Shown: one piece after another, positions 26,201 to 38,800 of the stretch
Position numbering within the stretch: position 1 is the first letter of the stretch
Layout: the number at the start of each line of letters is the position of its first letter
DNA from: Brasenia schreberi
Lineage: Eukaryota; Streptophyta; Magnoliopsida; Nymphaeales; Cabombaceae
Length of the DNA stretch: 64,000 bases
Reading direction: 5' to 3'
Assembly: GCA_036023115.1 (NCBI GenBank)
Contig: JAYKKT010000089.1
Span: 14,447,001 to 14,511,000, forward strand
The notes under the pieces: generated by a model
The model's database searches: none
Seen by the model: the letters and a program-made list of their open reading frames with translations, nothing else
Told to the model about the DNA's origin: nothing
Translations under genes and position numbers: made by a program

Positions 26201-29200
26201 GTGCATCAATTATCTTCCAAACCTTCTTTAGAAGTGACTACATGTGGTCAAGGTTTGTTTGTATTTCTAATTTGACCTTATCTATAGCATCACATATATA
26301 AGTTATAGGATGTCGATCTTCACTATTCACCATCCTCATTACCTTAACTAAATGTATAATCATCCTAAAAAATTTAATGCAACTTTCTAAAAAATCAGCA
26401 TTAAAAACATCTACCACAACAATTCCCTCCCTCTTTCTAGACCAACTAATATATCCCCATTCATTAGATGCAAACAATTTTTTCAATGTATTTTTCTATA
26501 TGACAAGACTTTGCACAATAATAATATTTGTAGCAAATCTTGTCAATGAAGGCCTAATCAATTCTCTTTCACCTGTATGGATTCACATCAAATGAATACA
26601 AAAGAATGATTATAAATAAACTTTGTAACATTTCTGCATGCATCTATAGTCCCTCTTATTTTATCCATTGCACTCAAATCTTCAAGCATTAAGTCTATGC
26701 AATGTGCAACACATGGAATCCATACTAAAGGTGGATGGTTTGCCTCAAGCATCTTACTAACTGCTCTAAAATTTATAATATTATCAGTAATGAATTGAAT
26801 AACATTTTAAACACCTACTTCCTCAAAAATAGGGAGTAAATTTTTTGCCATTTTATCAATATGGGACAAGTAATATGATTTCAAAAATAATGTGCCTTTG
26901 GGATAATAGATTACAAAGTTTACCAAAGACTTACGCTGATCATCTGTCCAACCATCATTCATAACAGAATGTCCCGTATCATTCCATGACTCCCTAAATT
27001 TAGAACTCTATGCATTAATAATATGAACCAATTTCTGCAATAATGTGCCCGATAAGTAGGGACTCTATAACCCGATCTCCACACTGACAATAACATCCAC
27101 TTTACTTTCAAAAGAAAATGAGTTTGCAACATTGAAAGGGAGGCAATTTTCATGCAAAAATTTAGTACACTTTAAATCTACTTTCTCAATTACCTCATTT
27201 GAAGCCATAGCTGATCTAATGCCTCACTGCGCTCAAGGAGTCGTACGTGGGGAAAAAAATGAAGGCATCCCACTAGATCTATTACCTCCTCTAGCTCTTC
27301 CTCTAATACCCCTCGTAGGCATCGAGCGAGTAGGAGCTCTTGTAATGGAACAAGAGCCAACTCCACTGTTACTACCACTAGAACCTACATTTTTTTCCTT
27401 TTCTCATCTTTTCCTCCCCTCTTCAGTCATCTCTTATTCTATCTCAGCTGCACCATAGAATTCATCACCATGATGACCATACATCCCTCAAATGGTTGAG
27501 ACATATCCCAACCACCTATTTGTGCCCTCTCTCTGACCCTTAATCTCTTCTTCTCCTTCAAAGCCTCTAATACTTGCTCAATCTCGTACTTCACTGTTTC
27601 GGAAACCCGAGGACATGCACTAGTATCCTTCTTGGTTCCCGCAAGGTGGTGTTTCATGCGAAAAATACCATAATGTTTTACAACATTGTAAAACATGAAC
27701 TTGTTCACAAGCCTATTGCCTTCATACACCGGAGTGCAATATTTTAAAGCCAGATCGACTCGATCAGAAGCCATTAAGACAAGAGTAGACGATCAACAAG
27801 AAGGAAAAGGCTTTTTAAAGGTTAAAAATCATGAAATCTGCAAAACCTCCAAATTTTTCAAGTGAAAAATCGGGTAGAATGTCAGAGGAAAGAGGTATGA
27901 CATGGATTTGACAAAAACCCTAGAGATGGGGAGTTGGATTGGGTGAAATACTTGAGAAGATTGTGAATAAACTACGAAATCAATAAGAAAAAGGGTTTGA
28001 AAAGAAGTAGAAATGAAATTCGTAAGTTTCAAATTTTCGGAATTTAAAACATAAAAATCTGCATCGACTTGCACGATACGGGGTGTATCGTACGATATGA
28101 TGCGATACACCCCCTATCATACGATATGCTACAATATGGCACAATAATTCGTAATAAGCGATACGTGTCCCTGTATCGTACCCTATCTTCATACGATATA
28201 CAATAAAATTGTATCGTATCTTATGATATGATACGATTTTTATAACATTGCATGTCATTAACATTATTATCCTAACCACATCAGTAGTATCCTTGAGATA
28301 TCTCACTATTCTCATGACAACACTTATATGCATTTTAATGAGATAGGAAATACTTTTTTTGTTTCATCACGTTAATTCTCAAGAAGTATCTCATCCTTTA
28401 TTCCAAATGTGTTATTCAATGCTCACTTAATTTGTTGTATCCCTATTCATCACTTCCTGTAATTATCATGCCTTCTTTATAAAGCAGTAATATAATTATA
28501 CCGACAATAGATTTCCTTACAAACAAAGTAGAGCTAATATAATAAGTAATAAAATAGTGTGAATATAACAAGTAACAAAACCATTGTTGTTTATAAAGTT
28601 GCTAAACTCGTCAAACCAAGCCTTAGATCTCTGATTAAGACCATACAAGGCTTTCCTTAGGTGAAGAATATGATTGGAAGATATAATAAGAGCTAGAGGA
28701 AGTTTCATATAAACCCTCTTTTAAACATCCTTTCAAGAAGGCACTTTTTATATTCATTTAAAAGATATTCCAATTACGGATGACACATATAGCAATAAGG
28801 GTTCTAATAATGGTTATTCTAGCTACTGGTGCCTCATAATCTAATTCATGATCTTGTGCATAATCTTTTGCAACTAGACATGCTTTATATGTCTGTAGTT
28901 CTATCATTCTTGGTCTCAATGGAAGTTTCAGAATCAAAGAAAGGTTCAAAAAGATTGTTTTGAAAATAAAACTCATTCTCAACAAATCTAATATCTTGAA
29001 AACATAAAATTTATCGTTTTTAGGGTCATAACATCTATAATATTTCTTGAGAGATACATTCAAGGGGTCGAGGTGAGAGTTTATCACTCTTATCCGAAAA
29101 AACAACACTTGCAACCAAATACCTTCAATTGCAAATAGTTGGGAACCATTTTGAATAATTTTTTTACGGGTGAAATATCATATATCGTTTACAACAATGG

Positions 29201-32200
29201 ATGGTATTCTATTGATTAAGTAAAGTGACGTTATTGTTGAAGAATATGAGTTTAGAGCCAGTTTTAGTAAATTTGATGTTTTTAGGTATTATTATAATTG
29301 TCCGAAGTTGTAAGGGCATTTTGGTAATTTTTTGTACTGAGGGCATTTTGGCTATTTTACGTTTTATAGCTCCTTATATAAGGGTTGATAGGTTGTATTA
29401 GGGTTAAGTGACTTTGTGATTAAGAAAGAGAAAGAAAGAGGAGGGCGGCCTCCATTGGAGGTCCGCCCCTCCTCTCTCCACTTTTCCTTTTCATCTTTTT
29501 TCCTATTGATTATCCGCTGCGCAACCACGTTTCCAACATGGTATCAGAGACTATTAACGGAGATATTGGCGGCGATGGTACGGTGAGCGTGGAAGACATC
29601 TCCTGTAGACATTAATGAAGGTATCTGGCCAATGATTCAAAGGTTGTAGTCTAGATTGTATTTCAATGGCCTTGTTGATGTCTACATGAAGACCCTGAAG
29701 TTAGACGGCCTTGCTGGACTCTAAGGTGGTGCCAGCTAGCTGGGCAACAATATTTCATAATATTAGTGTATGTCATTCCAACAAATTTAGGAGGAATATT
29801 GTGGCTGAAAAAGTTACGCTCCTTTAACTTACAAGTACCATGTCCTCATGTTTTTCCTTAGCTACTGCCTCAGTTTCAAGTCTTTTCCACATTAGTTCAC
29901 GCTTTTCTTTCAACATCTTTGCCTTGGCCTCTTTTTCCATATGCTGGCGCTGACATTCAAGGAACAACTCATTGTCCATCTCTGAGAACATCTTTCGAAC
30001 GTTCAGAGTCAGACATTCTTTTATAGCAGCAAAACAGAAGGATTCTTTTGGCGTGGATGAATGAATCAGACAGTGTTGGCATTATCAAGCAGATAAGACA
30101 GAAATCTGGAGGAGGACCCATGCCAAGGGATGAACATCAAGTGTTTGATAAAATGTTTCACAGAAACTTTAACTCTGCAAGACAAGTGTTTGATGGAATA
30201 ACTAAAAGAGATGTTTGCTTGCATATCAAGTGTTTGTTGAAATGCTCAAGAGGGATGAAATTCATAAAAAGATTACAGAATATATGAAGTAGTAGTGATG
30301 ATTTTTTCATTGGAAAAACAACTGAATGAAAATAGAAAGAAAGTCGGAATTTCACTACATATGCATGAAAAATCAATTAATAGAAGAGGCCAGAGGAATT
30401 TGATGTTATGGAATGTGGCAGTATCACCAAGAAGCATGAAAGTTAAAACCTTGAGTTGTTGAAGTAAACAGTTAGGAGGGCTGAAAAAGTGACTGTAGTC
30501 ACCATGTGAAGGGGCGCAGACCGACTAGTATAAGCAGATGTCTGTATTCTGCTATTTGAGTGGTAAAGAGAGGGTACCCAACCTACACACCGGCTGCAAC
30601 CACCATGTGAAAGAGCGCAGGAAAAGCCGTGTGAAGTGTGTATGGTAGAGTAGTACCTCCTATCACAAAAGATTAGCTTTCTCAAGAGTAGAAAAATATG
30701 TCTTTTGAAGTGTAGCTGTCGAATTACTTTATAGAGAAGAAGAAAGAGAGAGGGAGCAACCGACACCCACAGAAAGGTCGTGTGCTATCCATGTGTTCTT
30801 GATTGAAGTCGTTTTACAGAAGCCTCGAAGAGATCGTTCGTGCACATGTGGTGAAGAAATAACAAGTTTTTTTGCAAGTTTGGAGTTTGAAGTATCTCAC
30901 TCCCAACTTGAGGGGGGTGTTGAAGAATATGAGTTTAGAGTCAGTTTTAGTAAATTTGATGTTTTTAGGTATTATTGTAATTGTCCGAAGTTGTAAGGGC
31001 ATTTTGGTAATTTTCTATACTGAGGGCATTTTGGTCATTTTACGTTTTATAGCTCCTTATATAAGGGTTGATAGGTTGTATTAGGGTTAAGTGGCTGTGA
31101 TTAAGAAAGAGAAAGAAAGAGGGGGGCGGCCTCCATTGGAGGTTCGCCCGCTCCTCCGATCTCCACTTTTCCTTTTCATCTTTTGTTCATCTTTTTTACT
31201 ATTGATTATCCGCTGCGCAACCACGTTTCCAACAGTTATCACTGTTTTGGCTTAAAGATATTTGAGAATTTCACTCGAGACTAATGGCGTTCTAGTGGTT
31301 TCCGTGATATGTAAGTGCTTGCGCTTAGCAAAAGCATTTTGTTGAGTCAAGATTTTTGATACATAATACTATTGTTTCGTAAATAAGTTTCAAATTCTTT
31401 TAAGACAAGCTCTCCCTCCAAGTTGGACATAAAGATTTTGATATGAGTATCAAATTGATTTTTAACAAGAACATGAAAAATGAGAAAGTTTTGAAAACAT
31501 GTGACTTATTTCATAGGAAGTATACCCATATATATATATATCTAGTAAAGTCATCAATTAGAATAAGTTCAAAGGGTTCACTTGTGATCAGTGTTGTTTG
31601 ACGCGTATTGTATCGGGTATCGCTGGGCTCCACGATACGGGCGATATGCCCATTTTTTTTTTTTTTTTTTGTTGTTGAAGGTTTCTGGCCTCTCTTCGCT
31701 TCTCTATAAGGCATCCTTCGACTTCTTTAAAAATCTAGTGAAAGATCTTCATGAAAAGTAATAATATTCTATTGATCGGTAGTCTTTTGATGTGATGCAA
31801 GACCCATGGGTCAATTTCGTTATCACCTTAAACCTAAGTCACACAGACACTTCTAAGGGGTGGGGTGTCGCACCGTGTCGGTGCGGCATGTCCAAAAAAA
31901 AAACTGCAAAAAAAAATTTCAAATGGTAACTCACGGATAAATGGGTGTGGATAATGAAGATTGCTTTGTGTATTATGATGAAATTAGTAGTTTTTTACCA
32001 TTTATATGTTTTGCTTTAATATAAAGTTGTGTACTTACTATTATAGCTTTATACAATATAAAGCTGCTTAGAATGATTTTGGGTGCGAACAATTGGACTC
32101 CATACTGTATGCCTTTGCACAAAATAATCTCTGTCACCAAACACATTTAAAGACCAGGAACATTGCCAGATCAATAGAACATAAGAGTATGACATCACTA

Positions 32201-32779
32201 GTGGATCCTAGCACAAATATTAGTATATGTTATATCCTACAAAAGATCTTAAAACTCTTTGAATCAATAACTTGGATATTTTGCAGCTCGTAAAATCACT
32301 GTAAGTTTCATATCATTACGAGGGAACTTGCTAATTGATACCTACATGCACCCAAAATTAGCAAATACTAGTTGTATTATGATTGATTTATGTAGCTTGA
32401 ATATTATATATAATATATAATATTATATACCCTAGCCGTGTCGCCGCACCTAAAATTTTTGAAATTTACCGTATCCCACACCTGCACCCGCACCCATGTG
32501 ACATAGCCTTAAACTAACTCGGGCCTTGCCAGTCCATTCCAAACATAAGACAGTGACGGATCAACCTGTGTGGTTTGATGAAAAACTGATATTCAAACTT
32601 TTTCCTTTATTATGACAATCTGATTTAATGCGGTTGATTGAGAGTAGAATTCCTAAGAGTTTATAGTGTAGACATTAATATAATAATATTATCTTTCATA
32701 AATTTTTACAAATTTTAAAATTACACGTATACTATTCAAGAAATAATAATTGAAAATAAGCCAAAATATAAGAAATGAT

Positions 32780-32836
<57 letters not shown>

Positions 32837-35800
32837 CTGCTTGGGTTCAGCCTTCTAATGCAACAACGAGCTCGATTCAGGTCACGAGAAGTGAAGAGAG
32901 GCCAGAAACCTTTAAAAAAAATTTGATTTTTTTTTTGAAAAAAGGTTTAATTTTTTTTGGGCATATCGCCTCCGTATCGTGCGATATAAGCCCGTATTGC
33001 ATGATACGGTGCGATACTCACCGTTTTATGATACGAGGTAGTCTATCATATCGTACGATACGGTGCGATACAGATAACACTGCTTGTGATACAAATTTTT
33101 TGGAACAGGTGTACTTTATTTTGCAAGAGTACAATCTTTACAAAAAAAAAGTTCTTAATATCCTTAACAATAAGAGGTTTATAATTACATAACTTTTGAA
33201 CATTCAAATGGCCAAGCCTTTGTTGTCACAAAAGTGCATCTTTTGACAAAATATTATAATGACCAAATTTTGGAATTTGTAAATGATTTATTACATATAA
33301 ATCCTCCTTCTCCATGCTTGCATCTAATCTCCTTTTTTGAGAGGCGGTCCTGTATAATGCATCCTTTGAACTTTGAGATACTGAAGATAGATTCAAATTG
33401 TAATTTGGAACTAAACTTACTCTTGAAACTGAAAAATACTTGTTTTGGAAATGATCCATTTTTTTAGTCAAAATTATTTCTTGTGCAATTTTGTAAAAGA
33501 TTTTCATTACATGTATAATTTGAAAGAAAGTACCGGAATTTAACAGTCAAGGGTTCATACCTTGTGAAGATGTTATAAAACAAGAGGCATCGGAGATGGA
33601 GATCCTTTATTTTAGTTATTGCCTTATCTTCCCTTGTAATGAAAAGTAGATCTCACACTTTCAAAGTCTTTTCTTAATGGTGTGATAAATTGATAACAAA
33701 AATCTTCATTTTACTCATGTTGTCTAGAATCACATTAATGTGAACACTTTTTCTCGTAGTCTCGTAATTGGTTTAAAATATTTAAAAATTTGTTAAAAAA
33801 TTCATCTATCCTTTTATCACCTTGTTTCAAAGTGAATAACTTATTTCTAAAGCCATTTCATGGGCAACATCATTTTGCATATGGGCCTTTTTGACATATT
33901 TTGATGCTCTCTTAACATTAGTGAAATTGGATAAACTATCCCGAACATGATCATTCACATAATCTATGACACTGTTGTATGACCACCCTCACATTTCTCT
34001 TTTTGCTCTTCTATGGCAATGGCTCCACCTTTATGCCACTCATATATCCCCATAATCTTTTAAAATAGAAATAGCTTTGATAGTTAGGGTTCACATCTTA
34101 TTATTCATTTTTGTCAAACTAAAACCTTTGTCCTCCATAAAAATTTACAAGATATCAAATGACAACCCAAACTTGATTGGAATTCTTTAAGGAGAAAATA
34201 AAATTTTACTTGTTTGAAGGACAATGAAAAGAAACTCTCGGTCCTTTTGAAAATCATCTCTACCACTTGGCATACACTCCAAGACAGTCTCAAACGTGAT
34301 CTGGCTTTGATACCATGTAATGAAACAAGCTTGCAAGTCTTCGATAACTGTCACAGTCCACTACAACCGATTGCACAATGTAATCTTCTCACAAATGAAA
34401 CACCAAACACTTGGAATGCACTAAAGAAAGGAAAAATTCAAGAGAAGGCTTTATTAACAAGCCCTGAGACTCACTTGAGGAGTTTACACTCAGCCCTTTT
34501 TATAAGGCTGAGACAAGGGATCAAATGGCAGCAAGTTTTCCAATATTACAAGTTTAACCTGTTGGCTAAAAAGATCAGAAAGAAAAAGAAAAAATTACAG
34601 GAAGAAAACAAAAAATCTCTTATACATTTAACAGGCACAAGATCAAGTACAATGTTTTCTTGGGTTAGAATGGGAGGCTGAAACCATGCAGCTTCCAAGA
34701 GTTAACTCTGAAGTCCTGCCTGTGGCAAGGGCATCGGAGCACCTTGCCGTTGAGATACCGCTCTGGGTGCAAATACAATGTCGATTAGGTGTCTATATAG
34801 CAGAACCCACTTAGCATGGGAGAAGGCTTGGTATTGGTTTTGATGGTGGTGGTTCATTTTTGTCGTTTTCTTTGGATAAATTCTATTTTGTCTTTATTTA
34901 AACACAGCCCCTCCTGCTCTTTTGGGTGAAAGAGCATCTTCTACTTCTTCCCATGCATGTCCTATATAGAAAATTTTACAAAAGGTGGTTACGTTAATAT
35001 GTGAATATGGTTCGTCTCCACCAATGATGATTTACACAGAATATCTCTTGTCAAACATTGATCACACTCAAACGAATTGTTGATAATATTGTGCTTTTCT
35101 ACTGCAGAATGCTTGTAGAAACAAGTGGTTTATAAAGTCAGACACTGATGAGCTGCTTGCACTTTCCACCGAGGTTAAACTACTTAGAGCAATTGCAGTT
35201 TATTTCTTGTAGCCTTTTATGACATTTGACTGGAGTTTTTATTCAGATATCAAGCCACTTCTGCAAAGGGGAGAATCTTATCATTGACACCAATAATATT
35301 CTTTCTATTATGTCAAAAGTAATTACCAGGTACAAAATTTTAATGCTTCTATTCTTCTTCACTAAGGTCGTTTGCAACCCAGAGCTGGTCTTCTGGTATG
35401 AAATCCTTATCAAACGGATTGATAACTCAACTACATGCTTTACATATTTCCATTTAGTTTCTATAGTTGTGGCAATGGTTTGCCTTGGTGAATACCTTGT
35501 GAAGGGTTAAGGATGTTTTTGTGTGTGTTCGTCTCTCTATCCCAATGTTGTAAATAGTGTACCTACGGTACATGGTGCAAAGAAAAAATTGAAAAAAAAT
35601 AAAAAATATTACATAAAATGACAAAAATTGAAATTAATCAACAAAAGATAACAGATTGTTAGAAAACACAGTTAACATTAAATAGAACCCAATTAACAAG
35701 TAATAAGCATTGATGTTTCACAATTAATAATAACTACAAGATTAAGAAACTTAAACTAAAAACATAAACTAACATGACTGTTCAAGTGTTCAACTGGTCA

Positions 35801-38800
35801 AAGACTCCTAGTTTTAACTTGTGAGAAACTAAAAGATTGCAACTTATAAATGCAAATAGAAACAAATTAATTATTAGACAAAGTTCAAAGTTCAATTTCA
35901 TTCCACAAAACGTGAAACATATTCAACAAATAAGCAGAGTAATCACGGTCGCCATCATCATTATCATGATCACCACTGTCGTGATCCTTATTAGATCCCT
36001 CTTCCTTCTCCATAATAGGGTTCGCCAATCTAGTGCCTTTTATATCATTATCTCCATTCTTTGCTTATGCCTGTAATTCTCTTGTTTTCATCCTCTAAAT
36101 TGATGGGACCTCTTCTTCGATCCAATCATCCGGAATATAACATTTTCGTAGCTAATTGGGTTATATTACATATTTCTTGTCCTTCTTGCATCTCTTTGAA
36201 TTTGTTTATAGAAAAACAAAAGTATGAATACAAGAATGCCATATACTTACAAAATCAAAATTCAAATAGATGTGAATCATATGAATAACTTACATGCTAC
36301 CTTTGCTTTATACAATAAAAACAAAATCACTAAGGTGAGCCTACACCAAAATGTTTCTTTTCTTCGTAGGAATGCATTTGAAAAAACTTCAATTTCATTC
36401 GGATTCACTCGAATGTTCGAGTAGGTTTGACTAATTATATATTAAGGAAACCTTAGACAAGTTTGGTGCATCAACACCAAAGTGAGCCCATCATTTATCT
36501 AAAATAAAACAAAAAAAAATCTAATAAGAAGCATTGCAATTTATAATCAAATTAAAATTAAAGAGTTTATATAACAAATTAATAAACCTATTCATACTTT
36601 AGTGCATCTAGGAGCGCAATTGTATTGCAATTTGCCTGCTAAAATCTCCAATACAATATATATACTTATTGAGCTACAAATAGATGTTGCGTCGAGTAGA
36701 TGAATCTTTTACAATGTCAATTGTGTTTAACATCCCTTAACTTAATATTCTATAAAGTTGAAAGAAAATCTAATTGAGGGATTAAGAAAATATGGCATGT
36801 AAATCATGATGCATTTGTTGGTTCTACTATGCATCAATTATCTGCAAAACCTTTAGAAGTGGCCGTTTGTGGCCAAGGTTTTCTTGTAATTTTAATTTGG
36901 TCTTATCCATTGCATGATATACATAAGGCATACCAAACTTATCTTCATTGCCTACCATTTTCATTACCTTAACCAATCACATAGGTATCTTAAAAAATAT
37001 ATTATACAAATAATATCAACTATAGCAATCCTCTCCTCTTTTTTGGCCTACTTATAGGGTCCCATTCATTAAAGCAAACATCTTTTTGAGTGCATTTTTA
37101 TGGATGACAAGCCTTTGAACAATAATAACGTTTGTAGCAAATCTTGTCATTGCATGCCTGTAGACGTGAAATTTTCACTCCAAGCCTATGTAGAGACTTG
37201 AAATGGAATTTTCAGCTCTACTTGATACGCGAGCGTGCCGACTAGTTTTCTAAAAACTAGCAAAAGTGAATCTGACGGGCGATTGTGGCTAAGCGGGCTC
37301 TTTTCGCATTAGACCTTCTTGAACCGATACTCAAGGGTTAGTCTCAGCGCTTAGGGATTCCAACTAAATGGGTGAAACTTCCAAATTCACGTGAAAAGCA
37401 AAAGTGTTGAGAATGAAAACATGTGCACTTGATTCAAGTTTCAAAATGAACAAGTTTTGAAAAACAGAAAATTCTATTTTAAGAACTTGTATCCCGAATC
37501 CTTTTGGATGCCTTTCAGATCTCTTAAAATCATCAAAATTTTATAGACCGAAGCCTGAGATGTGGAGAGCTTGTAGCATCTTTCAGATTGTGATTCGGAG
37601 TTGTATTGTTGCAAAATTAAATATGAGAAGTGCTTCTCTTCAGGCACCCGAAACTGTTCTGTCACAAAAATACAGAAACTCAAAGATAAGCCTGTATCTC
37701 AGTGCTCAGAGTTCCAAATTTAATGAATTTGATCTTGATAGAAAGCTATAGATGTCAGCTTTCCAATGAATCAAAATTCATCGATTTCGGATACCCATAG
37801 ACAGAGTTATGGAATGAAAACCCAGACTCTATTCTAGGAAAATTGGTTGGACAGACAGTTTACAAAAATTCTTTCGATTTTGTACAATTTTAATTACGAT
37901 GTTGCACGGCCCTAAAATTCTTGCAAATTTTATTAGAAGTGGGCCTGTGTGTAGAATAAGTGTGCAAAGTTTCGGAACAATTGGAGCAGAGGTTCGAGAA
38001 TTAAAAATCAAGTAATCCACGTATGCAGAGATGATGAAATCCAGTTTTCAGGTTTGTAGAATCATACGTGATGCAAACTCACATGAATTGAAAAGCAACA
38101 ACCAAATCCAGTTTTCAGGTTTATAGAATCATACGTGATGCAAACTCACATGAATTGAAAAGCAACAACCCAACATCATGAATTGAAATTGCTGAAAGGA
38201 AATGAATGGAAATATACTTAATAGCTTAAGTATATAAAGTAATAATTTGATAAGGTGATATTAGAGGTTGGGTGTGACAATATAGTCAAATTAATTTTTG
38301 ATAATATGATTAATTTCAAAACAATTTTAAAGGAGTTAACTTATAATACTTTTTATTAGATACCATGTATAGCTCATGGTATAGACCTTATTCTTGAGGA
38401 TACTAAAGAAATGGATGAGGTAAAAGCAACATATGAGTGGTCAATATATCACCAAATTTATTTATAACCATGTATTTGAATTATGTATTATCAAGAGATG
38501 TAATGATGGTGAAGACGGAAGACCTTCTTCATAATGTTATTATTTGGTTTGCAACTAATTTTTTGTCGATAGAGGGCGTTATGAAACAAAAGCAAGCTTT
38601 AAAGAGAACGTTTACTTTGGGTGAGTGGTAGTGGTTTGATGATTTGCCTCAAAATAGGAAGAACAAAAAAATGTATGAGATTTTAGAGATGGTTTTCATG
38701 AGTATATTTTGAAACTCTTGTATTAAATTATTAAAGATCATATGCTCTTCGGTAAAGGTTTGAAGATTGGTTGGTAGTAAGGAGAAGCCATTTATGAGTT

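Larger units (their letters stand above)
21461..28250 (-). mobile_element. 6.8-kb hAT transposon inserted in copia-3 RNase H
   Basis: The left terminus caatgttgtcaaaactgtat and the right terminus (reverse complement caatgttataaaaatcgtat) form a short TIR. Flanks tatgtcat (21453-21460) and catgtcat (28251-28258) agree at 7 of 8 bases, the TSD length of hAT elements. Copia frames read across the insertion. Subterminal regions are dense in CGTATCG/CGATACG words. The transposase remnant lies at 25204-27774. It contains two RTE insertions and extra hAT ends at 24130 and 24781. Confidence 0.8.
29235..31234 (+). mobile_element. 2.0-kb non-autonomous LTR retrotransposon (LARD/TRIM-like) with captured sequence
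   Basis: LTRs lie at 29235-29538 and 30918-31234 (tgttgaagaatatgagttta ... gtttccaaca). The primer-binding site TGGTATCAGAG is at 29539-29549 and the polypurine tract ttgagggggg at 30908-30917. The perfect TSD GTTAT lies at 29230-29234 and 31235-31239. The LTRs differ by about a dozen substitutions and a few small indels by eye, so insertion is fairly recent compared with neighbours. The 1.38-kb interior has no gag or pol similarity. It would depend on proteins of an autonomous copia element. Confidence 0.93.
20692..34633 (-). mobile_element. Ty1/copia retrotransposon 'copia-3' with four levels of later insertions
   Basis: LTRs lie at 20692-21025 and 34316-34633 (tgtaatgaaacaagcttgca ... catttaaca). 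The primer-binding site complement gctttgatacca is at 34304-34315, and a polypurine tract lies at 21026-21036. Minus-strand remnants: GAG-pre-integrase region at 33.2-33.5 kb, integrase [18 protein letters not shown] (31511-31588), RT (28517-29114: [40 protein letters not shown]), and RNase H region at 28260-28333 continuing at 21100-21460. Flanks gatac and ggcac are a poor TSD. It is interrupted at 21461-28250, 29235-31234 and 31589-33082. Confidence 0.88.
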
